A stretch of 6,338 nucleotides of DNA, taken from positions 1 through 6,338 of the forward strand of contig DDZY01000235.1 of the NCBI GenBank assembly GCA_002346525.1. Direction: 5' to 3'. This stretch comes from Proteobacteria bacterium UBA2996. GTDB lineage: Bacteria; Pseudomonadota; Gammaproteobacteria; Arenicellales; UBA868. Shown piece after piece: positions 1 to 6,055 of the stretch; within the stretch, counting starts at the first letter, position 1, and every line of letters starts with the position of its first letter. The position numbers and the translations under genes were made by a program. Under the pieces are notes generated by a model. It did no database searches and had not been told where the DNA came from. It was given only the letters and a program-made list of their open reading frames with translations.

Positions 1-762
1 ACCTCGGGCATCGCCATCCGTCTTCGTCAAGATCACACCAGTCAACTCAAGAGCATCGTTGAATGCACCCGCGCTCGTAACGGCATCCTGACCTGTCATG
101 CTGTCCACCACAAACAGCGTTTCAACCGGGTCGATCGCGGTGTGCAGGGCCTTAAGTTCACTCATCATGTCGCCATCGACATGGAGCCGGCCTGCTGTAT
201 CAACAATGACCACATCATCCGAACGCACCCGGGCCTGTGACAGCGCGTGTCGCGCTATCTCAACGGGCTCCGCTCCTTCTGAGACAAAGCCTACGCCGTT
301 TTGTTGTGCCAACTGGGAGAGTTGCTCAATCGCTGCGGGGCGGTAAACGTCGACACTGCACAAAAGTACCTGCTTTTTTTCGCGCTCCTTCAGAAAACGG
401 GCCAGTTTCCCGGCAGTGGTTGTCTTGCCTGCGCCCTGCAGTCCCGCGAGCAAAATCACTGCGGGCGGGGTCACTGAAAGATTCAACCCCTCAAGCTCAG
501 CGCCCATGAGGGCGACCAATTCATCATGAACGACTTTGATGACCGCCTGACCGGGGCTGAGACTCCCCAGCACGGTCTCACCTACCGCTTTTTCCCGAAC
601 ACGTTCCAGGAAGCTGCGCACCACCGGCAGCGCCACATCGGCCTCCAGCAAAGCAATACGCACTTCGCGCAACGCATCCCGAATATTCTCTTCATTGAGG
701 CGGCCGCGTCCGGTTAGCTCCTTAAAAGTAGCTTGTAGGCGATCTCCTAACTGGGTAAACAT
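1..762 (-). CDS. ffh: Signal recognition particle GTPase Ffh (SRP54), N-terminal part, cut by window edge
   Basis: Ffh binds 4.5S RNA to form the SRP, which recognises signal sequences on nascent chains and delivers ribosomes to FtsY at the inner membrane. Reading the minus strand from ATG at 762-760 gives 254 codons open to the window edge; the family is about 450 aa, so the rest of the G domain and the whole Met-rich M domain lie outside. The N domain (about residues 1-90) has the typical LREVRIALLEADVALPVV helix. The G domain shows P-loop GLQGAGKTT (107-115), DVYRPAA (138-144), DTAGR (188-192) and TKTDGDARG (246-254), i.e. all the GTPase motifs expected up to this point. The match to E. 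coli Ffh recalled from memory is close throughout. The Shine-Dalgarno is poor (GAG followed by five A before the ATG). The gene is divergent from the ypjD-like gene, as in E. coli. Identification is secure. Confidence 0.97.
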   Translation of the reverse strand, partial: MFTQLGDRLQATFKELTGRGRLNEENIRDALREVRIALLEADVALPVVRSFLERVREKAVGETVLGSLSPGQAVIKVVHDELVALMGAELEGLNLSVTPPAVILLAGLQGAGKTTTAGKLARFLKEREKKQVLLCSVDVYRPAAIEQLSQLAQQNGVGFVSEGAEPVEIARHALSQARVRSDDVVIVDTAGRLHVDGDMMSELKALHTAIDPVETLFVVDSMTGQDAVTSAGAFNDALELTGVILTKTDGDARG

Positions 763-933
763 TTTTTCTCGACGGGCATCAGATTGCACACTTGCTGGTA
801 AAGACTGCCGGCACTCGTAGGCAGCCGGGTTTAGGCTAGAATCGTCGGTGAATAGGGCGACCCCGTGATTTTACACGCTCACTCTCTCTTAAGTTTATTG
901 CTGCCCGGCCCTCGCACCGTACGCTACCTGACC
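763..933. promoter_or_regulatory. Divergent ffh / ypjD intergenic region with weak candidate -10 elements
   Basis: This 171-bp region must hold the start signals for both divergent genes. On the plus strand TAGAAT at 837-842 matches 5 of 6 bases of a sigma70 -10 box, but no good -35 lies 16-18 bp upstream. On the minus strand TAAAAT (868-873) is also a 5 of 6 match, again without a convincing -35. A start from the latter would give ffh a leader of about 100 nt. I see no strong hairpin or operator. These are candidates only. Confidence 0.3.
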
Positions 934-1743
934 ATGATTCCAATTTTCAGTCTAACGGCCATGCTGCTTTATGCCGGGGCCTGGACGGCACTGCTGCGGT
1001 CACTCACCAGCGATCCTGCCGAGGGACGAACCAAGCGATTTGATATCTTGCTGGCGTATCTCGCGGTGATCGCCCACACACTTGTTCTGCTGCCAACGCT
1101 CCTGCTTCAAGCCCAGCCGAATCTCGCGATTGGCAGCACAGTTTCCCTGATTGCCCTGATCATTGCAGTGTTGTTCCTGGTCGCACGATGGTTTCAGCCG
1201 GTGCAGGGATTGGGGATTCTTGTTTTCCCGTCGGCTTTTATTGGCGTCGGATTAGGCTGGCTGCTGCCAGGACCTATCTACGCATCCAATCTTGAAGGCG
1301 CGAGTGGAATTTTTCACATTATCGGTGCAGGTCTGGCATACGCATTATTAAGCCTGGCACTTGCTCAGGCCCTGCTTCTTCACTTTTATGATCGTGACCT
1401 CAAACAGAAACGCGGCGGCGGTCTTTTCATATCCTTTCCTCCTATCCAAACGATGGAAAAGATTCTTTTTCAGTTGGTCTATCTGGGCTTTACACTGCTT
1501 ACGCTCACTCTGCTGAGTGGCGCATTATCCTCCGGAAAGATGTTCGGGCAGGCGTTTTTGTTTAACCACCACACCATCCTCTCCCTTTTGGCCTGGATTA
1601 GCCTTGCCGCACTGGTACTCGGCCGACTGGTTCTGGGCTGGCGAGGAAGAACCGCAGTGCTCTGGACGGGAGCCGGGTTCTTCCTGCTCGCGATGGGATA
1701 TTTTGGAACTCGTTTTGTACTGGAGGTATTACTCGCTTCCTAG
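934..1743 (+). CDS. ypjD: YpjD-like inner-membrane protein of the CcmC / cytochrome c assembly family
   Basis: A polytopic membrane protein of 269 aa, close to the roughly 263 aa of E. coli YpjD. About eight hydrophobic segments are visible: residues 2-20, 38-58, 68-85, 92-112, 124-148, 178-198, 212-233 and 243-264. Family landmarks are FPPIQTMEKILFQ with LLTLTLLSG (168-196), H128 at the start of segment five, H212/H213 before LSLLAW, and GWRGR (235-239). The family is related to heme-handling CcmC proteins, so the histidines might be heme ligands, but YpjD's exact role is not established and I do not assign one. The ATG at 934 is preferred because MIPIF aligns with the E. coli start MPVFA. 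The frame also opens at GTG 865, adding 23 residues, and neither start has a good Shine-Dalgarno. Location beside ffh supports the identity. The gene faces the transporter operon tail-to-tail across 82 bp. Confidence 0.88.
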   Translation: MIPIFSLTAMLLYAGAWTALLRSLTSDPAEGRTKRFDILLAYLAVIAHTLVLLPTLLLQAQPNLAIGSTVSLIALIIAVLFLVARWFQPVQGLGILVFPSAFIGVGLGWLLPGPIYASNLEGASGIFHIIGAGLAYALLSLALAQALLLHFYDRDLKQKRGGGLFISFPPIQTMEKILFQLVYLGFTLLTLTLLSGALSSGKMFGQAFLFNHHTILSLLAWISLAALVLGRLVLGWRGRTAVLWTGAGFFLLAMGYFGTRFVLEVLLAS

Positions 1744-1825
1744 AGCAGAGCCTCCTCGCTTTCAGCGCGTCCGATTGCCGACAACATCCAGATTATCCAA
1801 CCTGATGCCCGAAACCCCTTGCGCC

Positions 1826-2650
1826 TCAGGAATTGTCGCTTTTCGATTTTCCCAAAACTTGTGCCACCAGAAACACCGCTGTCGTGATCAGGATCATCAC
1901 TGTAGATATCGACGCAATCGTTGGGTCAATCTGATCTCGCAAAGCAAGGAACATACTACGGGTAATGGTTGACATGTCGCCGCCCGAAATAAACAAGGCG
2001 ACAATGACCTCATCAAACGACACGATAAAGGCCAGCAGCGCCCCGGTAATCACCGAGAACCTGATCTGCGGCAGCGTCACCACCAGAAACGCCTTAAGCC
2101 GCGAGGCGCCGAGACTCCGGGCAACCCGTTCCTGATTCATGTCGTAACTGCGAAGCCCGGCACTGATCACAATCAGCGCCATAGGCAGTGCCAATACCGA
2201 ATGCGCCAGCACCAGACCGACCATCGTGTTGTTGAGACTAAGCCGGGTGTAGGCAAAGAAAACTCCGATGGCGATCAGAACCACCGGCACCATCATCGGC
2301 GTGATCAGCAGAACAAAAATAAACCGGGCCGCACGGATGTTTGAGACATACAGTCCGTAAGCGGCCATCGTCGCGATAGGCGTGGTAACCAGCACGGTCC
2401 AGAATGCCGCCTTGATCGAAACCCACGTTGCCGTCATCCACTCTATGGAGCCGAAATAGTTCTCGTACCAGCGCACGCCCCATACCCGTGGCGGAAATTC
2501 CAAATACTGTGATTGCGAAAAGGACATCGGTATCACAATCAGGGTGGGAATGATCAAGAAGGCAAGAATCAATACCCCAATAATGTAGAGCCACAAACGC
2601 CTCCCATGGGTAATCTGTGTATCGGACGCGGGTCGCTGAAGCCAGTTCAT
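1826..2650 (-). CDS. ABC importer inner-membrane permease 2, PotC-like (polyamine/opine transporter family)
   Basis: The second permease subunit, 274 aa, typical length for PotC-type proteins. Hydrophobic segments lie at about residues 20-42, 80-101, 108-133, 142-164, 197-220 and 247-266, fitting a six-helix BPD_transp_1 fold. The cytoplasmic EAA loop that docks on the ATPase is visible at about 173-203: QERVARSLGASRLKAF followed by TLPQI. The following SFDEVIVALFISG (211-223) is characteristic of PotC-type subunits. It would pair with the permease encoded immediately upstream to form the translocation channel. The ATG at 2650-2648 overlaps the upstream stop as ATGA, so the two are probably translationally coupled, giving a 1:1 ratio. 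It is the last gene of the operon; no clear intrinsic terminator follows before the converging ypjD-like gene. The family is clear; the substrate is inferred from neighbours only. Confidence 0.93.
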   Translation of the reverse strand: MNWLQRPASDTQITHGRRLWLYIIGVLILAFLIIPTLIVIPMSFSQSQYLEFPPRVWGVRWYENYFGSIEWMTATWVSIKAAFWTVLVTTPIATMAAYGLYVSNIRAARFIFVLLITPMMVPVVLIAIGVFFAYTRLSLNNTMVGLVLAHSVLALPMALIVISAGLRSYDMNQERVARSLGASRLKAFLVVTLPQIRFSVITGALLAFIVSFDEVIVALFISGGDMSTITRSMFLALRDQIDPTIASISTVMILITTAVFLVAQVLGKSKSDNS

Positions 2651-3546
2651 CCGCCACCTCCGGAACCCAGCACTTTATCGAGGTTGAGCAGTTTGTGGGC
2701 GATAAAAAGTACCGCAAGCGTCAGCACGAGCAGCACGACGCCCAGTGCGCTCGCCGTCCCGAAATTAAAGAAAAGATCGATCAGGGTTTCGATCTTCATC
2801 GAGACCATGATCACCTTGCCTCCCCCGAGTACGGCGGGAGTGACAAAAAAGCCAAGGCACAGAACAAACACCACGGTGATACCGGCAAACAGTCCCGGCA
2901 GCGACAGTGGGAAAAATACAAACCAGAAACTCTTGGTCGGGTTTGCGCCCAGGTTCGCCGCCGCTTTCAGATAGTCAAAGTCGATCGAGCGCATTGATCC
3001 ATACAAAGGCAGCACCAGAAACGGCAGCATGATGTGCACCATTCCAATGAGGGTACCGTTGAGGTTATGGACGAGCCGCAGGGGTGTCTCCCACCAGCCG
3101 AGTTCTATCCCCCACTGATTGATTAACCCCTTGCGCTGAAGCACAACCAGCCAGGCATAGGTACGGACCAATAGGGAGGTCCAGAAGGGGAGCAATACCG
3201 CGATGAGCCCAATCGCCGCCCAGCGTTTGGACAACTGCGACAGGAAATATGCCAGGGGATAGCCAATCAGCACACAGATCAGTGTCGTCAGAAAACTGAC
3301 ATTGAACGTAGTTTTGAATATCCGAACGTAAGACTTGCTCTCAAGCATCCGGCTGTAGTTGTAGGTCGAAAGCACACCCTCGTCGTTGAACAGCGACAAC
3401 CAGAACAGCCACCCAACCGGCACCAAAATTACGAGGAGCACCATGATAAGGGCCGGCAGCGACAGGCCGAACAGCAGCAAACGTTCGCGGCGCTCATCGC
3501 GCCGGAGTGCTTCGGCATTGTGCGCGGGGCTAATCGGTGCGGTCAC
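2647..3546 (-). CDS. ABC importer inner-membrane permease 1, PotB-like (polyamine/opine transporter family)
   Basis: The first permease subunit, 299 aa. After a charged cytoplasmic N-terminus (about 1-22) there are hydrophobic segments at about 24-51, 82-103, 111-134, 164-183, 213-240 and 266-287. A long periplasmic stretch after the first helix is usual for PotB-type subunits. The EAA docking loop is visible at about 190-217: FDYLKAAANLGANPTKSFW, then FFPLSLPG. LPFWTSLLVRTYAW (119-132) is another strong family signature. The start is a GTG at 3546-3544, preceded by AGGCGGG (3551-3557) with 4 nt spacing and only 12 nt after the ATPase stop, so it is co-transcribed with the ATPase. The C-terminus GSGGGG is unusual and encodes the ribosome binding site of the next gene. 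The family is certain; polyamine or a related cationic amine is the likely substrate class. Confidence 0.93.
   Translation of the reverse strand: MTAPISPAHNAEALRRDERRERLLLFGLSLPALIMVLLVILVPVGWLFWLSLFNDEGVLSTYNYSRMLESKSYVRIFKTTFNVSFLTTLICVLIGYPLAYFLSQLSKRWAAIGLIAVLLPFWTSLLVRTYAWLVVLQRKGLINQWGIELGWWETPLRLVHNLNGTLIGMVHIMLPFLVLPLYGSMRSIDFDYLKAAANLGANPTKSFWFVFFPLSLPGLFAGITVVFVLCLGFFVTPAVLGGGKVIMVSMKIETLIDLFFNFGTASALGVVLLVLTLAVLFIAHKLLNLDKVLGSGGGG
2656..2661 (-). promoter_or_regulatory. Shine-Dalgarno for permease 2, inside the last codons of permease 1
   Basis: The minus strand reads GGAGGT, 5 nt before the ATG at 2650. It lies within the glycine codons that end permease 1 (GSGGGG), just before the overlapping ATGA stop/start. 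It supports this ATG as the start and suggests translational coupling. Confidence 0.75.
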
Positions 3547-3558
3547 GCGACCCGCCTG

Positions 3559-4632
3559 TCAGGCTTCGCTGACCAGAACGGTCTCGTCCCGGTGCAGGCC
3601 AAGGACGATCGAATCACCGATATCGGGCGCCGACTCAAGCGAGCGGTGCTGGCTGATGCTGCGGACCGCAACCTCTTCTCCGCCCGAGAGCCGGACATAG
3701 ACCAAAAAACTCTCTCCCTGATAGACCACTTCCGTTACGGTGCCGTTGAAGCGGTTGAAATCAGGATCATCGCCTTCGAACATGAATACCAGCCGTTCAG
3801 GCCGAAGCATCAACAGCGGGCCGATGCCCTGATCCTGCTGCGAAAGCTTCAACGGGACGCCATCAAAGGAGGCAACGCCGTTATGCTGTTCGACCGGCAA
3901 CAGCGTTGATTCGCCAATAAAGTTCGCCACAAAAGGGTTAGCGGGATGGTCATAGATGGCTCGGGGTTTGTCCAACTGCATCAGGTGTCCATGGTTAATG
4001 ACGGCAATCCGATCCGACATAGTGAGCGCTTCACGTTGATCGTGCGTCACATAAACGGTCGTCATACCGAGCTGCTCGTGAAGATGGCGCAGCTCGATCT
4101 GCATCCTCTCACGCAATTTCTTGTCAAGCGCAGACAGGGGTTCATCCATCAGCAGGATACGCGGCTTGAATACGATCGCCCGGGCGAGGGCAACGCGCTG
4201 CATCTGTCCCCCGGACAACTGCTCGACACCCCTGTCACCATACCCCTCCAGCTGCACCACCCCCAGAGCATCTTCAACCTGTGAGCGGATCTCATCTTTG
4301 GCAATACCACGCAGTTTCAGCGGAAAGCCGATATTGGCCGCTACATTCATGTGTGGAAACAGGGCGTAGTTCTGAAAAACCATGCCGACATCACGCTTAT
4401 GCGGAGGCATCCGCACCACTTCCTGATCACCGAAAGACACGCTCCCGGAATCCGGCCGGGTGAACCCCGCCAGCACCATCAGCAGAGTGGTTTTGCCCGA
4501 GCCCGATGGTCCCAACAGGGTTAAGAACTCGCCGCTATGGATATCGAGGTCGACAGCGTCGAGCGCAAATACCTTTCCGTAGGTCTTGGTCACCCCACGG
4601 ATGGTGATCGGAAGTGCGTTGTCCTGACCCAT
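3559..4632 (-). CDS. ABC importer ATP-binding subunit, PotA-like, with C-terminal TOBE domain
   Basis: The ATPase that powers the importer on the cytoplasmic face of the membrane; 357 aa from the chosen start. All catalytic motifs are intact: Walker A GPSGSGKT (41-48), Q-loop Q87 in VFQNYALFPH, signature LSGGQMQR (139-146), Walker B ILLMDEP (159-165, catalytic E164), D-loop SALD (167-170) and H-loop H197 in VTHDQREA. Residues from about 235 onward form the regulatory TOBE-type domain of CUT1/PotA-type ATPases, including LMLRPERL (274-281) and VVYQGESFLVYVRL (302-315). The frame stays open upstream and offers an ATG at 4680, but that would lie inside an intercistronic stem-loop; the ATG at 4632 has a near-ideal Shine-Dalgarno and is preferred. 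It follows the binding-protein gene after 84 nt and precedes permease 1 by 12 nt. It could in principle serve other importers too. Confidence 0.95.
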   Translation of the reverse strand: MGQDNALPITIRGVTKTYGKVFALDAVDLDIHSGEFLTLLGPSGSGKTTLLMVLAGFTRPDSGSVSFGDQEVVRMPPHKRDVGMVFQNYALFPHMNVAANIGFPLKLRGIAKDEIRSQVEDALGVVQLEGYGDRGVEQLSGGQMQRVALARAIVFKPRILLMDEPLSALDKKLRERMQIELRHLHEQLGMTTVYVTHDQREALTMSDRIAVINHGHLMQLDKPRAIYDHPANPFVANFIGESTLLPVEQHNGVASFDGVPLKLSQQDQGIGPLLMLRPERLVFMFEGDDPDFNRFNGTVTEVVYQGESFLVYVRLSGGEEVAVRSISQHRSLESAPDIGDSIVLGLHRDETVLVSEA

Positions 4633-4637
4633 TCGGT

Positions 4638-4646
4638 CCTCCTTCC
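4638..4646 (-). promoter_or_regulatory. Strong Shine-Dalgarno fixing the ATPase start at 4632
   Basis: The minus strand reads GGAAGGAGG ending 5 nt before the ATG at 4632-4630. This is the strongest ribosome binding site in the window. It rules out the longer reading from ATG 4680 as the main start. Confidence 0.85.
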
Positions 4647-4662
4647 TGCTTTGCTCAAAATG

Positions 4663-4690
4663 AAGACGGCGTGCATTCACACGCCGCCTT
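4663..4690 (-). other. Intercistronic stem-loop between binding-protein and ATPase genes
   Basis: In operon-sense RNA, AAGGCGGCGUG pairs with CACGCCGUCUU around a UGAAUG hexaloop: an 11-bp stem with one G·U and otherwise Watson-Crick pairs. The same position would be a C·A mismatch in antisense RNA, so the fold favours the operon strand. It lies 26 nt after the binding-protein stop and 16 nt before the ATPase Shine-Dalgarno. The following UCUUCAUUUUGAGC is only weakly U-rich, so it is better read as a partial terminator or 3'-end stabiliser than a full terminator. Such elements commonly give an excess of binding protein over membrane subunits (malE-malF is the classic case). Confidence 0.75.
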
Positions 4691-4716
4691 GTGTCAACGA
4701 TACAACGGGAAGGCCT

Positions 4717-5775
4717 TTATTCCGTCATCATGTCCTGATACCACTCGGAAGCCTTTTTCTCCCACTTGGCGTACCACTCCTGGTTTACCGGAAGCATATT
4801 TTTCGCATTATCCGGGTGGGAGGGCAGATTCTTCGACAATGCTTCATCGATCTTGCCGGTCTTGTACGCATCGCTGTTGGTCGGACCATAGGTGATGTAC
4901 TGCGGGATATTAGCCTGGTGCTCAGCTTTACTCATCTCGGCAATCACCTTCATTGCGAGTTCGGCATTAGCAGCGCCTTTGGGGATCGCAAAACAATCGT
5001 AGTCCTGCAGTGCGCCGTTATAGGAATACGCGACTTTCGCCCCATCCGCTTTGGCGACATCAAAACGGCCATTCCAGCCTGTCGTCATATCCACCTCACC
5101 GTCTTTCATCAACTGGGCATGCTGGGCGCCCGAACTCCACCAGACCGCTACATGGGGTTTAAGCTCACGTATCTTGTCCAGGGCGCGATTGATGCCTTCC
5201 TCACTATCCAGTACCTCGTAGACTTTATCTCTCGGTACGCCATCAGCCATCAGCGCAGGCTCGAGCATCCCGTGCATCTTATTGCGGATGGACCGGCTGC
5301 CGGGGAACTTCTCAACATCCCAGAAGTCTGCCCAACTCTTGGGCCCATTCATGCCGTAAGTCTCGGTGTTCCAGGCAGGTACGGTCGCGAACACGATCGT
5401 TCCCACGCAGCATGACAGATAGGTATCGGTGACGAAATTGGAAACGTCAATCATGTCGTAGTCGAGGTCAATAAGTATCCCCTCCACACAGCCGCGCGCA
5501 CCGCCGCCGGAGCCGGTATCAATGATGTCCCACGGCACTGCGCCAGCGGCGACTTTCGTGCGGACCTGGCCGATTCCCTTATAGGTCTCTTCCTTGACGG
5601 TGATTCCCATCGCCTCGGCAACAGGCTGGAAAAGCGCCTTACTCTGCGCGTCCTGATACGATCCCCCCCACGAGGCGACTGTTACCTCACCGCCTGCCAA
5701 AGCTGACTGACCCGCGACGCTGATTGCCGCCGTCAAAATCCCACCCGCCAGGGTCCTGATAGATAGTTTTCTCAT
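4717..5775 (-). CDS. Periplasmic substrate-binding protein, PotD-like (COG0687 type), of an ABC importer
   Basis: Captures the substrate in the periplasm and delivers it to the two permeases. 352 aa. The N-terminus is a Sec signal peptide: MRKLSIR, hydrophobic core to about residue 21, then probable cleavage after ALA (A27). The mature protein starts with VTVASWGGSYQDAQ (31-44), the usual opening of this family. Other landmarks are ARGCVEGIL (93-101), GPKSWADFWDVEKFPG (144-159), GWNGRF (233-238), CFAIPKGA (261-268) and YGPTNSDA (296-303). By hand alignment to remembered E. coli PotD, W234 corresponds to the pocket W229 and D260 to the amine-binding D257, while PotD W255 is replaced by D258; a cationic amine ligand is plausible but not proven. 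Four cysteines occur in the mature part (96, 122, 123, 261). ATG at 5775 has AGAGGA (5784-5789) 8 nt upstream. First gene of the operon. Confidence 0.93.
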   Translation of the reverse strand: MRKLSIRTLAGGILTAAISVAGQSALAGGEVTVASWGGSYQDAQSKALFQPVAEAMGITVKEETYKGIGQVRTKVAAGAVPWDIIDTGSGGGARGCVEGILIDLDYDMIDVSNFVTDTYLSCCVGTIVFATVPAWNTETYGMNGPKSWADFWDVEKFPGSRSIRNKMHGMLEPALMADGVPRDKVYEVLDSEEGINRALDKIRELKPHVAVWWSSGAQHAQLMKDGEVDMTTGWNGRFDVAKADGAKVAYSYNGALQDYDCFAIPKGAANAELAMKVIAEMSKAEHQANIPQYITYGPTNSDAYKTGKIDEALSKNLPSHPDNAKNMLPVNQEWYAKWEKKASEWYQDMMTE

Positions 5776-5815
5776 CCTGTAAATCCTCTGGTTACGCTGG
5801 TTGATTCCAAGTCGA

Positions 5816-5898
5816 GTTGACCGGCTTTGACACCTTCATTCTGATTCGTCTAGATCGCCGGTTGGTTAACTATTGCGCTACGACCAAAGCCTGTCAAC
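5816..5898. repeat. Imperfect inverted repeat GTTGAC(C/A)GGCTTTG bracketing the operon promoter
   Basis: GTTGACCGGCTTTG on the plus strand (5816-5829) and GTTGACAGGCTTTG on the minus strand (5885-5898) match at 13 of 14 positions, pointing towards each other across 55 bp. The outer copy contains the operon's -35 box; the other lies in the predicted leader. Because only one arm would be transcribed from the proposed start, a DNA-level role such as paired regulator sites is more likely than an RNA hairpin. The regulator is unknown. Confidence 0.5.
5869..5897 (-). promoter_or_regulatory. Sigma70-type promoter for the ABC importer operon
   Basis: The minus strand has a perfect TTGACA -35 (5892-5897), a 17-bp spacer and AATAGT (5869-5874), 4 of 6 to the -10 consensus. 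Transcription would start near 5862, giving a leader of about 85-90 nt before the ATG at 5775. A near-palindrome (5894-5905, 10 of 12 positions self-complementary) overlaps the -35 and could be an operator. Confidence 0.55.
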
Positions 5899-5982
5899 CG
5901 GTCGACGATGAATAGTAACGGTGCAGGAGTGGATACTTGGACAACGTCAGCGCTCGATGTGCCGGCGGTGGGCAAAATCCCC

Positions 5983-6010
5983 AAAAAAACAGCAACCGGG
6001 CAAGCGATTG
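5983..6010 (-). terminator. Weak candidate intrinsic terminator after the FAD oxidoreductase gene
   Basis: In minus-strand RNA CAAUCG (6010-6005) can pair with CGGUUG (5998-5993) around a six-base loop, with one U·G, followed after CUG by seven U (5989-5983). The stem is only 6 bp, so efficiency is doubtful. It lies about 45 nt past the oxidoreductase stop and upstream of the operon promoter, which would partly separate the two transcripts. Confidence 0.4.
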
Positions 6011-6055
6011 TAACTTTTGTATTTTGCCGAGCCCAGTCGCCCACGCCTGCAGACA

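Larger units (their letters stand above)
5776..6055. other. 280-bp intergenic regulatory region between oxidoreductase and importer operon
   Basis: No gene is supported here. Plus-strand frames crossing it run antisense into the oxidoreductase and lack a good ribosome binding site or recognisable protein. It contains the weak terminator, the promoter and the inverted repeat listed separately. A second TTGACA on the plus strand (5827-5832) has no convincing -10. No riboswitch that I recognise is visible in the predicted leader. Confidence 0.6.

Noticed and set aside
98..717. Several plus-strand frames over the left end of the window
   Set aside because: All are antisense to ffh, whose minus-strand frame shows every expected GTPase motif.
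1744..1825. An intrinsic terminator shared by the converging ypjD-like gene and importer operon
   Set aside because: Only a 4-bp stem with a 3-nt loop is visible, without a U-tract in either direction.
4633..4680. N-terminal extension of the ATPase from an upstream ATG at 4680
   Set aside because: The extension lies inside the intercistronic stem-loop and has no ribosome binding site, while the ATG at 4632 has a near-ideal one and matches the usual PotA-type length.
4537..5415. A 292-codon open frame on the plus strand opposite the ATPase and binding-protein genes
   Set aside because: It is antisense to two clearly identified genes, spans their intercistronic stem-loop, has no recognisable domain and is cysteine/histidine-rich in an unstructured way typical of shadow frames.
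5827..5856. A plus-strand promoter starting with TTGACA at 5827
   Set aside because: No adequate -10 occurs at 16-18 bp spacing, and no gene lies downstream on that strand; the TTGACA is part of the inverted repeat region.
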